Shown piece after piece: positions 7,862-15,894 of a stretch of 33,899 nt of DNA. A model generated the notes under the pieces. It had not been told where the DNA came from. It did no database searches and worked only from the letters and a program-made list of their open reading frames with translations. The DNA lies in contig CACJZT010000001.1 in assembly GCA_902598015.1 (NCBI GenBank), positions 165,628 through 199,526 of the forward strand, in the 5' to 3' direction. Source of the stretch: an uncultured Pelagibacteraceae bacterium (lineage in GTDB: Bacteria; Pseudomonadota; Alphaproteobacteria; Pelagibacterales; Pelagibacteraceae). Positions within the stretch are counted from its first letter, which is position 1, and every line of letters begins with the position of its first letter. Position numbers and translations under genes: made by a program.

Positions 7862-8786
7862 TGAGTTTAATTATTTCTTTTTGTAGCATCAATCCAAATT
7901 CAAAATTTGTGAATTTATCTATATCTTTATTGTTAGTTAGAAATAACTTTAATAATATTTTTGATGCGTAAATTCTACTTTTTTTATTAGGAAAGTTTTT
8001 TTTAAATATTATACCGCTATTTTTTTTAATTATAAAATTGTTATGATAATCTTTAGATTTATTTTCTAGATGATAAGCATATTTTTTATTTCTAAGAGTT
8101 ATAGAGATTAAATTTTTATTATTATTAGGGTCAAAAATAACATTAATCTTATTATTTTTTATGTATAACTCAAAATAATATTTGTCATTTTCCAGTTTTA
8201 TAAAATTTATTTTTTTTATTCTAAAAAGAAAATATAAGATTGATATTAAGTGAAAAAAAAAGTTATTAATTTCTCCTCCCAATTTATTCTTGTTATTTTT
8301 CCACGAATTTTTTAAATTTCTAGATAAGGGTTTAAAATTCCATATTACATCAATTTTTGTTTCTATATCGTTTATATTTATTTTTTTTATAATTTTTTTA
8401 AATTTTATTATCGCAGGTATTGAAAGAAAATTTAGGTCAATTAAGTTTTTCTTTCGAGTTTGATTGTTTAATTTTATAAATCTATTTATATCATTTAGAT
8501 TGTTAGCAATTGGTTTTTGACAAAAAAACTGAATTTTATTATTTAATAAATATTTTAAAATTTTTATTTGCTCTAAAGGTGGAACAGCAATAACTACAAT
8601 ATCTGGTTTAAGTTCTTTTATCATCTTTCGCCATGAGTTGTAATAATTGTAATTTAAAAGATCATATGATTTACGAACTTTTAAACCGCAAACTCCTATT
8701 AATTTAAAAGAATTTATTTCATTTATGGACTTAATTAGAACATTTTTTCCATAATTATAGCCAATTAAACAAATTTTTTTTTTCAT
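7851..8786 (-). CDS. Gfo/Idh/MocA-family oxidoreductase, divergent
   Basis: This 311-residue protein has the N-terminal Rossmann fold and strand order of Gfo/Idh/MocA NAD(P)-dependent sugar oxidoreductases. Landmarks are KKICLIGYNYGKN at the start, PDIVVIAVPP (61-70) and FCQKPIA (88-94), which corresponds to the usual EKP motif with Glu changed to Gln. LGGEINNFFFH in the middle resembles the family's GGG/H substrate segment. The C-terminal half is highly Lys/Asn-rich and hard to read. In polysaccharide loci such proteins oxidise or reduce a ring carbon of a nucleotide sugar; WbpB is one example, but the match is too weak to assign that role. The end overlaps the GT2 gene by 11 bases, and the start shares one base with the end of the upstream polytopic protein. 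Confidence 0.7.
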   Translation of the reverse strand: MKKKICLIGYNYGKNVLIKSINEINSFKLIGVCGLKVRKSYDLLNYNYYNSWRKMIKELKPDIVVIAVPPLEQIKILKYLLNNKIQFFCQKPIANNLNDINRFIKLNNQTRKKNLIDLNFLSIPAIIKFKKIIKKININDIETKIDVIWNFKPLSRNLKNSWKNNKNKLGGEINNFFFHLISILYFLFRIKKINFIKLENDKYYFELYIKNNKINVIFDPNNNKNLISITLRNKKYAYHLENKSKDYHNNFIIKKNSGIIFKKNFPNKKSRIYASKILLKLFLTNNKDIDKFTNFEFGLMLQKEIIKLNVI

Positions 8787-10267
8787 TAAAAATTAAAAAA
8801 TGATTTTTTCTGAAGTTTTAATTCAGAAATTTGTTTTTCAAATGCATTAAAATCATACCAGTTTGCTCCATAAAACAAAGAATTGTAAGCAATTTTATTA
8901 CAATTTTTTATATCATAGGTTTTATAACAATTTAGTATTTTTGAGTTTTCAGCATAACGCTTGGCTTGCCAGTGTAGACCATGATATGGTGAAAAGATAC
9001 CAAGAAAAAACGTGTATAATATAATTGCATATATACAAAATTTATAGAGATTTTTTTTAAATTTATAATTTTCAAATATTAATTTCCAAAACCCTATTTG
9101 AAACAATATTGAGCCTACAGAGTATCTTGCAGCCACAACTGTTTGCAAATCTGATCTAGTTATGGAGACTAATAATGCAAATATTAAACCGAATGAAATT
9201 AAAATATTTTGAGATAAAAACTCAGAATATTCTTCCTTCGATTTTGATTTATAGATTTTTTGGAAAATAAATAAAACAGTTAAGAATTGAAAAATCCCAA
9301 TTATAAATCCAATATAAGCCATACCATTTATCCATGGCAAATAAACATTTGAGAGTACGCCAAAATAAGTTACGTAAAACTTAAAATTTGTTACAAAATC
9401 AAAATTTAAATAATTATATCCCATAACAGTTGGCTCAATATCTGGTGAAAATAATTTTGGAAGAAAAATTGCAAGTGTGAGGCTAAATAAGCTTATAAAA
9501 ATATAAAGTATTTTTAATTTTTTATTAATTTTATGAAAATATATAAAAGAGACCATATATATTGGAATTATATATCCTAATCCAAATGTAAGTGGTGCAA
9601 TGAATATAATTACTGAATTTATATATTTTGATATTAAATTTTGTTTATCGATGTATTTATAAATTAATATTGAATATAAAAAGCTTAAACTCCATACTAT
9701 ATTGCAAGATTGCGTAAAATTTGCGAACTGTTTACCAGAAAAAATTAAAATAATGATTAACGATAGTCCTAAGTAATTAATTTTATCTTCTTTAGATAAA
9801 ACCATTAAACCTATTAAAAGTATTATAAATACAGATAAAATGTTAAAAAATTCAATATTTTGATTATAATAATTATCAACAAACAAAAATATTAATTTTG
9901 TAAAAAAAATGTTGTGAATATTTGTTGGTTGATTTAACCATTGCCATAGACTTAATTCATTTGTCTGTAAATTCTCTATCCATACCCAATCATCAACCCA
10001 TGGTATATTAGTTCTAAAATTAAATATTATAAGATAAAATAAAATAGATAATGAGAAAATTTGATAATAATTTTGTTTTTTACTCGTAATGCTTGGTATT
10101 TTAAATATTAGATAAATTGTATACAAAAAAACAATAATTATTGGCAAAATTAATTTTGAGTTATAAATTAGAAACCATATATCACTAAATTCTTCAAAAA
10201 AATTATTGCACTTGTCTACTCTTTGTTGGTCGAGATATTTACACGAATTTATGAGTAAATTTAACAT
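8786..10267 (-). CDS. Polytopic membrane protein, possible GT-C glycosyltransferase
   Basis: I do not recognise a named family. The 493 residues contain about ten or more hydrophobic segments between residues 37 and 435. After the second one comes a loop with VDDWVW, where GT-C enzymes such as ArnT- or PMT-type proteins carry their acidic catalytic pair. A GT-C transferase would take a sugar from a polyprenyl-phosphate donor and attach it at the periplasmic face. Cys pairs sit near both ends (Cys9/Cys20 and two in the final 45 residues, LNCYKTYD and IKNCNK), which might form disulfides. The final 60 residues look soluble. Neighbours are a DPM1-like GT2 two genes downstream and a GtrB-like GT2 two genes upstream, which supports but does not prove a GT-C role. 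O-antigen modification or export are alternatives. Confidence 0.6.
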   Translation of the reverse strand: MLNLLINSCKYLDQQRVDKCNNFFEEFSDIWFLIYNSKLILPIIIVFLYTIYLIFKIPSITSKKQNYYQIFSLSILFYLIIFNFRTNIPWVDDWVWIENLQTNELSLWQWLNQPTNIHNIFFTKLIFLFVDNYYNQNIEFFNILSVFIILLIGLMVLSKEDKINYLGLSLIIILIFSGKQFANFTQSCNIVWSLSFLYSILIYKYIDKQNLISKYINSVIIFIAPLTFGLGYIIPIYMVSFIYFHKINKKLKILYIFISLFSLTLAIFLPKLFSPDIEPTVMGYNYLNFDFVTNFKFYVTYFGVLSNVYLPWINGMAYIGFIIGIFQFLTVLFIFQKIYKSKSKEEYSEFLSQNILISFGLIFALLVSITRSDLQTVVAARYSVGSILFQIGFWKLIFENYKFKKNLYKFCIYAIILYTFFLGIFSPYHGLHWQAKRYAENSKILNCYKTYDIKNCNKIAYNSLFYGANWYDFNAFEKQISELKLQKKSFFNF

Positions 10268-11142
10268 TAAATTTTTAATTCTTGTTTTATAACTACTTCT
10301 AATGACCGTTTAAAATTTGAAAATTTAAAATTTGGAAATAGCCTTTTAAGTTTTTTATTAGAATTAATCATATTTATTTCATTATTATTTTTTTTAAACT
10401 GATAGTTGATTTTTTGTTTAGCAATTATTTCAACTTTTTTTGGCAGTGTTTCTAATTTTATGTAATTTTGTGCTGAAACATTCAATACTGAATTAAATTT
10501 ATAAGTTTTTGATACAAGTAATAGTTCGACAATTTTGCACAAATCATCTACATAAATGTAGTCTCTCACTTGATCACCGGGATGTAAAATAATTTTTTGA
10601 TCATTTTTTAAAGCATTTATTATTTGTCCGAGATATCTCTCTCTATTATCTTTATAACCATATGTAAGTGAAGGTCTAAGCCAAATATAATTAATTTTTT
10701 TTTTTTTTAGTTTCCTTTTTGCGTATAAATAAGCTTTATATTTATATTTTCCATAGAATGATTTAGGCTTAGGTTTCATTTTCTCACCATAAGGTAAATT
10801 ACATTCACCGTATTCCTCAATAGAACCAAAAAAAATTATAAATTTACAATTATTATTTACTGTATCTACTAAATTCTTATTTGTTAAATAGGTATTATTA
10901 AATTGGTTATTCTTTTCAGATTTAATTTTTTTTTTGAAAATTGTTGAAGAAGCTAAATTTATTATTATATCAGGTTTTAATTTATCTAAATAAATTTTAA
11001 GATTTCTTTTTTTTTTTAAATCTAGTTCTTTTTTATTTGGAGTAAATAAATTAAATTTTAAATTTAGTTTTTTTTTTAGATGAAATCCGATAAATCCTGT
11101 TGATCCTGTTATAAGTACTTTTTTTTTACTTTTCTTTTTCAT
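10267..11142 (-). CDS. NAD-dependent SDR, probable nucleotide-sugar 4-reductase/epimerase
   Basis: From the ATG at 11142 the protein has 291 residues; an in-frame ATG at 11178 would add 12 residues with no family counterpart, so I chose the later start. ITGSTGFIG (11-19) is the NAD loop, GSIEEYG (106-112) the active-site strand, and YGKYK (Tyr130, Lys134) the catalytic pair. GSxEEYG with a following P-rich stretch is typical of 4-keto-6-deoxy-sugar reductases. It is the nearest SDR to the RfbF/RfbG/3-dehydratase cassette, so it is the best local candidate for the final reduction of a CDP-3,6-dideoxy-4-keto sugar; that link is inference. It overlaps the GtrB-like gene by 17 bases. A run of 14 A's in the message (10695-10708) encodes part of a Lys stretch. 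Confidence 0.78.
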   Translation of the reverse strand: MKKKSKKKVLITGSTGFIGFHLKKKLNLKFNLFTPNKKELDLKKKRNLKIYLDKLKPDIIINLASSTIFKKKIKSEKNNQFNNTYLTNKNLVDTVNNNCKFIIFFGSIEEYGECNLPYGEKMKPKPKSFYGKYKYKAYLYAKRKLKKKKINYIWLRPSLTYGYKDNRERYLGQIINALKNDQKIILHPGDQVRDYIYVDDLCKIVELLLVSKTYKFNSVLNVSAQNYIKLETLPKKVEIIAKQKINYQFKKNNNEINMINSNKKLKRLFPNFKFSNFKRSLEVVIKQELKI

Positions 11143-12055
11143 CCTCAATAATGTAATTTGGTCTGTTTTTAACTTCATCTAATATATATCCAACATATAA
11201 TGAAATTATACCTACTATGAACATTATTAAGCCAAAAAAGAAAAGCTGTATCAATATAATTGTTGTAAACCCAGGCTCTTGAATGATGCCAAATAAAAAA
11301 AGTAATAAATAAATCAATGACAAAACTATACTGATAGAAAAAAATATTACACCTAAAAAAAATATTAGTAATAATGGAAATCGAGTAAATGAGGTTATTG
11401 CAGACATTGCAATATCAAAATATTTAAGAATAGAAATTTTTGATTTTCCATGTTTTCTTGACAATCTATCATATTGAATTCCAGTTTGTTTAAATCCAAT
11501 AAATGATATTAATCCTCTTAAATATAAATTCTTTTCATCAAAAACTTTTAAATAATCTATTACTTTTCGATCTATCAATCTAAAGTCTCCAGCGCCATTT
11601 GGCAAGTTTATATCTGAAAACTTATTTAGGAAAGAATAAAATTTATTTCTTAAAAAAGACAAAAAAAAATTTTCTTTTCTATTTTTTCTAATACCATAAA
11701 CAACATCGTATCCATTTTCCCATTGTTTTATAAAATCAAGAATTAGAATTGGATCATCTTCTCCATCTGCATCCAATTGAACTGCTGCATCTCCAGTACA
11801 TTTTTCAAGTCCAGCTTTGATATTTGATTGATATCCAAAATTCCGACTTAATCTAAAGTACTTTATACTATCAAAATTTTTCATTTCATTTTTTGCAATT
11901 TCATCCGATCCATCATTTGAGTGATTATCCATAAGTATAATTTCAAAATTGTATTTAGTTGAATTAAATAACTTTTTTTTGATATCGCTTAGTATAGAAA
12001 CAATATTTTCTTTCTCATTATAGAAAGGAATTATGATTGAAATAATTTTGGTCAT
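11126..12055 (-). CDS. GtrB/ArnC-like undecaprenyl-phosphate glycosyltransferase (GT2)
   Basis: This 309-residue GT2 enzyme has two C-terminal transmembrane helices (about residues 228-256 and 264-292), the layout of GtrB and ArnC. Those enzymes move a sugar onto undecaprenyl phosphate at the inner membrane. SIIIPFYNEKENI (6-18) is the nucleotide-binding start, QLDADGEDDP (93-102) carries the metal-binding acidic residues, and NFGYQ plus the conserved DFRLIDR segment follow as in the family. The next gene upstream, overlapping by 4 bases, is a GT-C-type membrane protein that could use the lipid-linked sugar as donor. Together they form a Gtr-like modification pair, although no small GtrA-like flippase is seen nearby. 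Confidence 0.88.
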   Translation of the reverse strand: MTKIISIIIPFYNEKENIVSILSDIKKKLFNSTKYNFEIILMDNHSNDGSDEIAKNEMKNFDSIKYFRLSRNFGYQSNIKAGLEKCTGDAAVQLDADGEDDPILILDFIKQWENGYDVVYGIRKNRKENFFLSFLRNKFYSFLNKFSDINLPNGAGDFRLIDRKVIDYLKVFDEKNLYLRGLISFIGFKQTGIQYDRLSRKHGKSKISILKYFDIAMSAITSFTRFPLLLIFFLGVIFFSISIVLSLIYLLLFLFGIIQEPGFTTIILIQLFFFGLIMFIVGIISLYVGYILDEVKNRPNYIIEDEKEK

Positions 12056-13626
12056 TTTATTATTTTAAATAGATAATATGGATTATTGGTATCTTTGTAA
12101 ATCAAAGATAAATTTAGAGATTTATATTGATCTATCACATCGCTTAAACTTTCATGGTCTCTTTTATAAATTTGATTTGATAAATCAATTACTAAATAAT
12201 CAATATTATAAAATTCAGTTTCCTCTTTAACTCTATCTGGATTTTTTGTTTGTCTAAAAGCAGGATCCATTACAATTTTTCTTTTGCTAACACACCACAA
12301 ATCCTGGACTGTTAATCCATACATTATTTTAGAGTTTTCAGGCACTATAGAACTTACTTTTTTGCCAAAGGCATAGAATGGTTTGGAATCTCTTTCCCAA
12401 AATGTGCTTTTATAAAATATTCCAAAAATAGTTATAAAAAAAGCTATGGCAATTACAATGTTGATAACATGTTTTTTTATAATCAAATTTTCAATTATTT
12501 TAATATTCGAAATACTTATAAGAGCTGCTGAGATTAATATTGAGTTAATTGGTAAAACTGGCATAAAATGTCTTGGCCAAAGCTGGCCGCTCATTGCATT
12601 ACTGGCAATTGATATCCCTATTAAATACAAAATCGAGAATAAAGCTAAATAATATCCAAAAAATTTTAGTCTAAAAGATCCATATATTAATAAAGGCATA
12701 AATAAGAAAGACACAAAAAATATGAAAGTTGGAAAATTAAAAAGAGATAATTTAATAAGATGATTAAGGATCCAAATAAAGTGATTTTTAATATATTCTA
12801 GGTAATCTAACTGAGAAATTAATTCAGATATACTTGGTTTTTTTGTAGAATTCATCATATCGCCCCAACTATCAATAAAAGGATAAAATTTTAAATTGCT
12901 GTAATATGGTGATCCAAAATATGAATTTGTATATATGCCCCAACTTAAGTAGATAAGAATGAATAATATTAAAAATTTAAAAAGATTTTTTAAATATTTT
13001 TTTTTTTCAAAAATAAAAATATTAATTAAAGAAATTATTAAAAGAATTTGCCATCCTCCAAATGTTATTGATGCATAACCCGTTATTAAACCTAGTAAAT
13101 AATAAAAATTATTATTTTTAATTGTAAGGAGAATTAAATAAAAATATAATTGGATAATTAAAGCTGTAAAGTTAACTGTAGTGAAAACGGTTGAATTTTC
13201 TATATGAAAATAATTAAAAGATAACAAAAATATTGATAGTAAACCAATATCTTTTCTTTTTAATTCTGAACAAATTAAATACAAAATTAGTACATTTAAT
13301 AAAAAAATTATTATTGTGATAAATCTAGTTGTTATAAAACTATCGTTGATAAAAAGGAAAATTGACGAAAAAAAGTGAAAGCCTGGTAAGTAAACATCTG
13401 TAACTGCTGGTAAATCTTGATGTCTATGCCAAAAAGAGTAGATAAAATCTGTCTTTGGTCCAACAAAATTTGATATATTATAAGCTATATTATAATGGTG
13501 ACATGGATCACCACCAAGATTAATTTTTGTATAGTCTCCTGTTTTAAAAAAAAGGTAAATTAAACGTAAAGTTAAGCCTAAAAATATTATAATATATAAA
13601 TAATTTTGTTTTAAATTTAATTTCAA
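12052..13626 (-). CDS. GT-C family membrane glycosyltransferase
   Basis: This 524-residue protein has about ten hydrophobic segments over residues 10-405, followed by a soluble C-terminal domain of about 110 residues. The first loop contains GGDPCHHYN (38-46), matching the acidic first loop of GT-C enzymes that use polyprenyl-phosphate sugars. A YLPGFHF segment a little further on is also common in this superfamily. The C-terminal part contains VPENSKIM and DYLVID, a pattern often seen after the membrane core of ArnT/PMT-like proteins. It would act at the periplasmic face. The GtrB-like GT2 downstream (4-base overlap) is the natural source of its donor, and the 3-dehydratase gene upstream overlaps by 4 bases, hinting that a CDP-derived deoxy sugar might be the one transferred. 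Confidence 0.75.
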   Translation of the reverse strand: MKLNLKQNYLYIIIFLGLTLRLIYLFFKTGDYTKINLGGDPCHHYNIAYNISNFVGPKTDFIYSFWHRHQDLPAVTDVYLPGFHFFSSIFLFINDSFITTRFITIIIFLLNVLILYLICSELKRKDIGLLSIFLLSFNYFHIENSTVFTTVNFTALIIQLYFYLILLTIKNNNFYYLLGLITGYASITFGGWQILLIISLINIFIFEKKKYLKNLFKFLILFILIYLSWGIYTNSYFGSPYYSNLKFYPFIDSWGDMMNSTKKPSISELISQLDYLEYIKNHFIWILNHLIKLSLFNFPTFIFFVSFLFMPLLIYGSFRLKFFGYYLALFSILYLIGISIASNAMSGQLWPRHFMPVLPINSILISAALISISNIKIIENLIIKKHVINIVIAIAFFITIFGIFYKSTFWERDSKPFYAFGKKVSSIVPENSKIMYGLTVQDLWCVSKRKIVMDPAFRQTKNPDRVKEETEFYNIDYLVIDLSNQIYKRDHESLSDVIDQYKSLNLSLIYKDTNNPYYLFKIIK

Positions 13627-14816
13627 TTATTAATTTTTATAAATTTATTTATTTTATTATGAATATAATCTAAATCTTTTAAATTTAGACCTTGATGACA
13701 TCCAATTAAAATACCATTTCTCATAATATAATCTGAATTTTTAAAATTATCTAACTGATTTCTGCTATTTATCAAATTTTTAAACGCTGGATGTCTTAAT
13801 ATGTTTCCGCTAAAAATTGGTCTAGTTTGTATATTGTTTTTTTCTAAATAAACTTGGAGATGCTTTCTTTCAAATAATTTATTTTCTTTAATAATTAAAG
13901 GATACGCTAAAAAATTTGTATATATATTTCTATTTATTATTGGGGAAATAAATAATGACTCAAATTTATCGAAAAACTTTTTATGATAATTAAAATTTTC
14001 AAGACGTTTTTTACTAAATTTTCTGAATTTTTTTAATTGTTCGATTCCAAATGAAGCTCCTACTTCTGAGGGTTCAAAATTATAACCTAATTCTGAAAAA
14101 ACAAACTTTTTATCATAATCACAACCCATAAGTTTTATACTCAATCTCTCATTTATATCTTCAGAGTTTTTAATTAGTGATGACATCCTGCCCCAACTTC
14201 TTAATACTTTTGCTTTATCATAAACAGACTTATTATTTGTCATAAACATTCCACCATTGCCTGCACAGCTTATTATATGGGATCCATAGAAGCTTGTTAT
14301 TGAAATATCGCTGTAATATCCAGTTGGTTTATCACCGATTTTTGCTCCCAGCGTATCAGCCGAGTCCTCAATTAATTTTAAATTATATTTTTTTTTAAGT
14401 TTATAAATTTTTTTTAAATTAGGAATGTTTCCAATTAAATTTGGTATTAAGAGAGCGATTGTTCTTTTTGTAATTTTTTTTTCAATTTTATTTGTATCAA
14501 TTTGCAGTGTTTCTAAATTAATATCTACAAAAATTGGCCTTGCTCCAGCAATAATAATTGAAGAAACTGCAGTACCAAAATTTAGACATGGTGTAATTAT
14601 CTCATCATTTTTTTTTATATTTAATGAATTCATTGCAAGTGTTAATGCAGAGGATCCAGAATTCACCATAAGCCCATATTTTTTTGAAAACATATTTGAA
14701 ACTTTGTTTTCAAATATTTTTACAGCTCTTCCCATTTGAGTACCATTTTTCAAAGTTTTTAATACAGCTTTTACTTCAGCTTTGTCATAAACATTTTTTC
14801 CGTAAGAGATTCTCAT
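13623..14816 (-). CDS. rfbH: PLP-dependent NDP-4-keto-6-deoxyhexose 3-dehydratase (DegT/DnrJ/EryC1/StrS, His-type)
   Basis: This 397-residue protein has the aspartate-aminotransferase fold of sugar aminotransferases, including NSGSSAL (52-58), EDSAD (150-154) and SFYGSHIIS (175-183). The residue that normally holds PLP as a Schiff base (Lys in SFHAIKN-type motifs) is His180. His at this place defines dehydratases such as RfbH (E1) and ColD, which remove the C3 hydroxyl of a 4-keto-6-deoxy sugar. It directly follows RfbG (one-base gap) and RfbF, so CDP-4-keto-6-deoxyglucose is the expected substrate. The stretch after WGR (208-210), where RfbH carries its [2Fe-2S] cysteines, has none; only Cys231 follows later. 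The chain is about 40 residues shorter than RfbH and near ColD in length. A ColD-like, Fe-S-free mechanism is inferred. The gene symbol is positional only. Confidence 0.82.
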   Translation of the reverse strand: MRISYGKNVYDKAEVKAVLKTLKNGTQMGRAVKIFENKVSNMFSKKYGLMVNSGSSALTLAMNSLNIKKNDEIITPCLNFGTAVSSIIIAGARPIFVDINLETLQIDTNKIEKKITKRTIALLIPNLIGNIPNLKKIYKLKKKYNLKLIEDSADTLGAKIGDKPTGYYSDISITSFYGSHIISCAGNGGMFMTNNKSVYDKAKVLRSWGRMSSLIKNSEDINERLSIKLMGCDYDKKFVFSELGYNFEPSEVGASFGIEQLKKFRKFSKKRLENFNYHKKFFDKFESLFISPIINRNIYTNFLAYPLIIKENKLFERKHLQVYLEKNNIQTRPIFSGNILRHPAFKNLINSRNQLDNFKNSDYIMRNGILIGCHQGLNLKDLDYIHNKINKFIKINN

Positions 14817-14817
14817 T

Positions 14818-15894
14818 TTATTTTTTTGCTAATTTATAAAAATTTTTTAATTGTATAATTGAAAAATTTTTCATATCCATTTTTTTGATATAACCAAGAT
14901 ACCAATCATATGTAAAATTAATAATATTTTTTTTACTTAAAACAGTTCTCCAATTGAGCATTTTTGTGGCTTTTTTTGAACTTAAATTTAATTTTTTTGA
15001 CTCATAAAACTTTTGTCCATTTTTAAATATTATTGAATTTTTTTTTCCAAACTTAGAAAATATTAATTTTGCTAAATTTATTACTGTTATTTGATTAATA
15101 AGTGGTGGAGCAAAATTCCATGTGTTAAACGTGTCTTTTTTACTAAATGAATACTCAGCAGCTATTAAATATCCATTCAAACAATCTAAAACATGTAACC
15201 AAGGTCTAGTATATTTTGGATTTCTTATTTTTATTTTTTTTTTATTTATAATTGATCTTATAACATCTGGAACTATTCTATTTTTTTTCCAATCTCCTCC
15301 TCCAATTACGTTGCCAGCTCTAACTGTAACAATTTTTTTTTTTAATTTTTTAAATTTCAATAAATATGAGTTAGATATTATCTCTGCGCAGGCTTTACTT
15401 GCACTATATGGTTCACTACCTCCTAAAGGAGATCTCTCTGTGTAAAATTTAATTTTTTCATTTTCTTTGTAACACTTATCAGTTGTTACAATAATCAAGG
15501 TTTTTACGGTCTTAACTTTTGTGCACGCCTCCAATATAGAAGCTGTGCCTATTATATTAGTCAAATAATTTTTTATTGGATCTTCAGATGCTTTAGATAA
15601 AATTGATTGTGCTGCCATATGAAAAACTATATCAGCTTGTGAATTTAACAATTGTTTCTCTAAATTTTTATTATTTAATACCGATTGTTTTAAAATTTTT
15701 TCTTTATATAAAATTTTATATAAGCACTCAGGTTGCGATGGGAAATTTAAAGAATAACCAGTAACTTGCGCACCCAAAAATTCTAGCCATAGTTTTAACC
15801 AAGATCCCTTAAAACTAGTATGTCCTGTTAAAAAGACTTTTTTTTTATTCCAAAATCTTTTTTGTGCAGTTTTAATTTTTACCATACCTTCCAA
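14818..15894 (-). CDS. rfbG: CDP-glucose 4,6-dehydratase
   Basis: This 358-residue extended SDR converts CDP-glucose to CDP-4-keto-6-deoxyglucose in the cytosol. Its markers are the GHTSFKGSW motif near residues 24-32 (GHTGFKGSW in most RfbG proteins, here Ser for the second Gly), AAQSILSKASEDP, the TTDKCY active-site strand, PYSASK with the catalytic Tyr and Lys, and RAGNVIGGGDW, which is close to diagnostic for RfbG. An ATG three codons into the chain (15885) is an alternative start. The gene overlaps RfbF by 16 bases (7 with the later start) and is followed by the 3-dehydratase after one base, the classical RfbF-RfbG-RfbH order. Assignment is secure. Confidence 0.94.
   Translation of the reverse strand: MEGMVKIKTAQKRFWNKKKVFLTGHTSFKGSWLKLWLEFLGAQVTGYSLNFPSQPECLYKILYKEKILKQSVLNNKNLEKQLLNSQADIVFHMAAQSILSKASEDPIKNYLTNIIGTASILEACTKVKTVKTLIIVTTDKCYKENEKIKFYTERSPLGGSEPYSASKACAEIISNSYLLKFKKLKKKIVTVRAGNVIGGGDWKKNRIVPDVIRSIINKKKIKIRNPKYTRPWLHVLDCLNGYLIAAEYSFSKKDTFNTWNFAPPLINQITVINLAKLIFSKFGKKNSIIFKNGQKFYESKKLNLSSKKATKMLNWRTVLSKKNIINFTYDWYLGYIKKMDMKNFSIIQLKNFYKLAKK

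Noticed and set aside
10267..11178. Start of the SDR at 11178
   Set aside because: It would add 12 residues before the usual basic start and Rossmann loop, and increase the overlap with the upstream gene from 17 to 53 bases; the ATG at 11142 fits better.
14425..14739. Open frame on the plus strand opposite the 3-dehydratase
   Set aside because: It is antisense to a well supported gene and its hydrophobic translation is what the complement of a Lys/Asn-rich gene gives; the same holds for plus-strand frames at 6307-6498, 15122-15445 and 32974-33249.
13623..14816. Ordinary sugar aminotransferase role for the DegT-fold protein
   Set aside because: The lysine that binds PLP is replaced by His180, which prevents the usual internal aldimine and marks the dehydratase subgroup.
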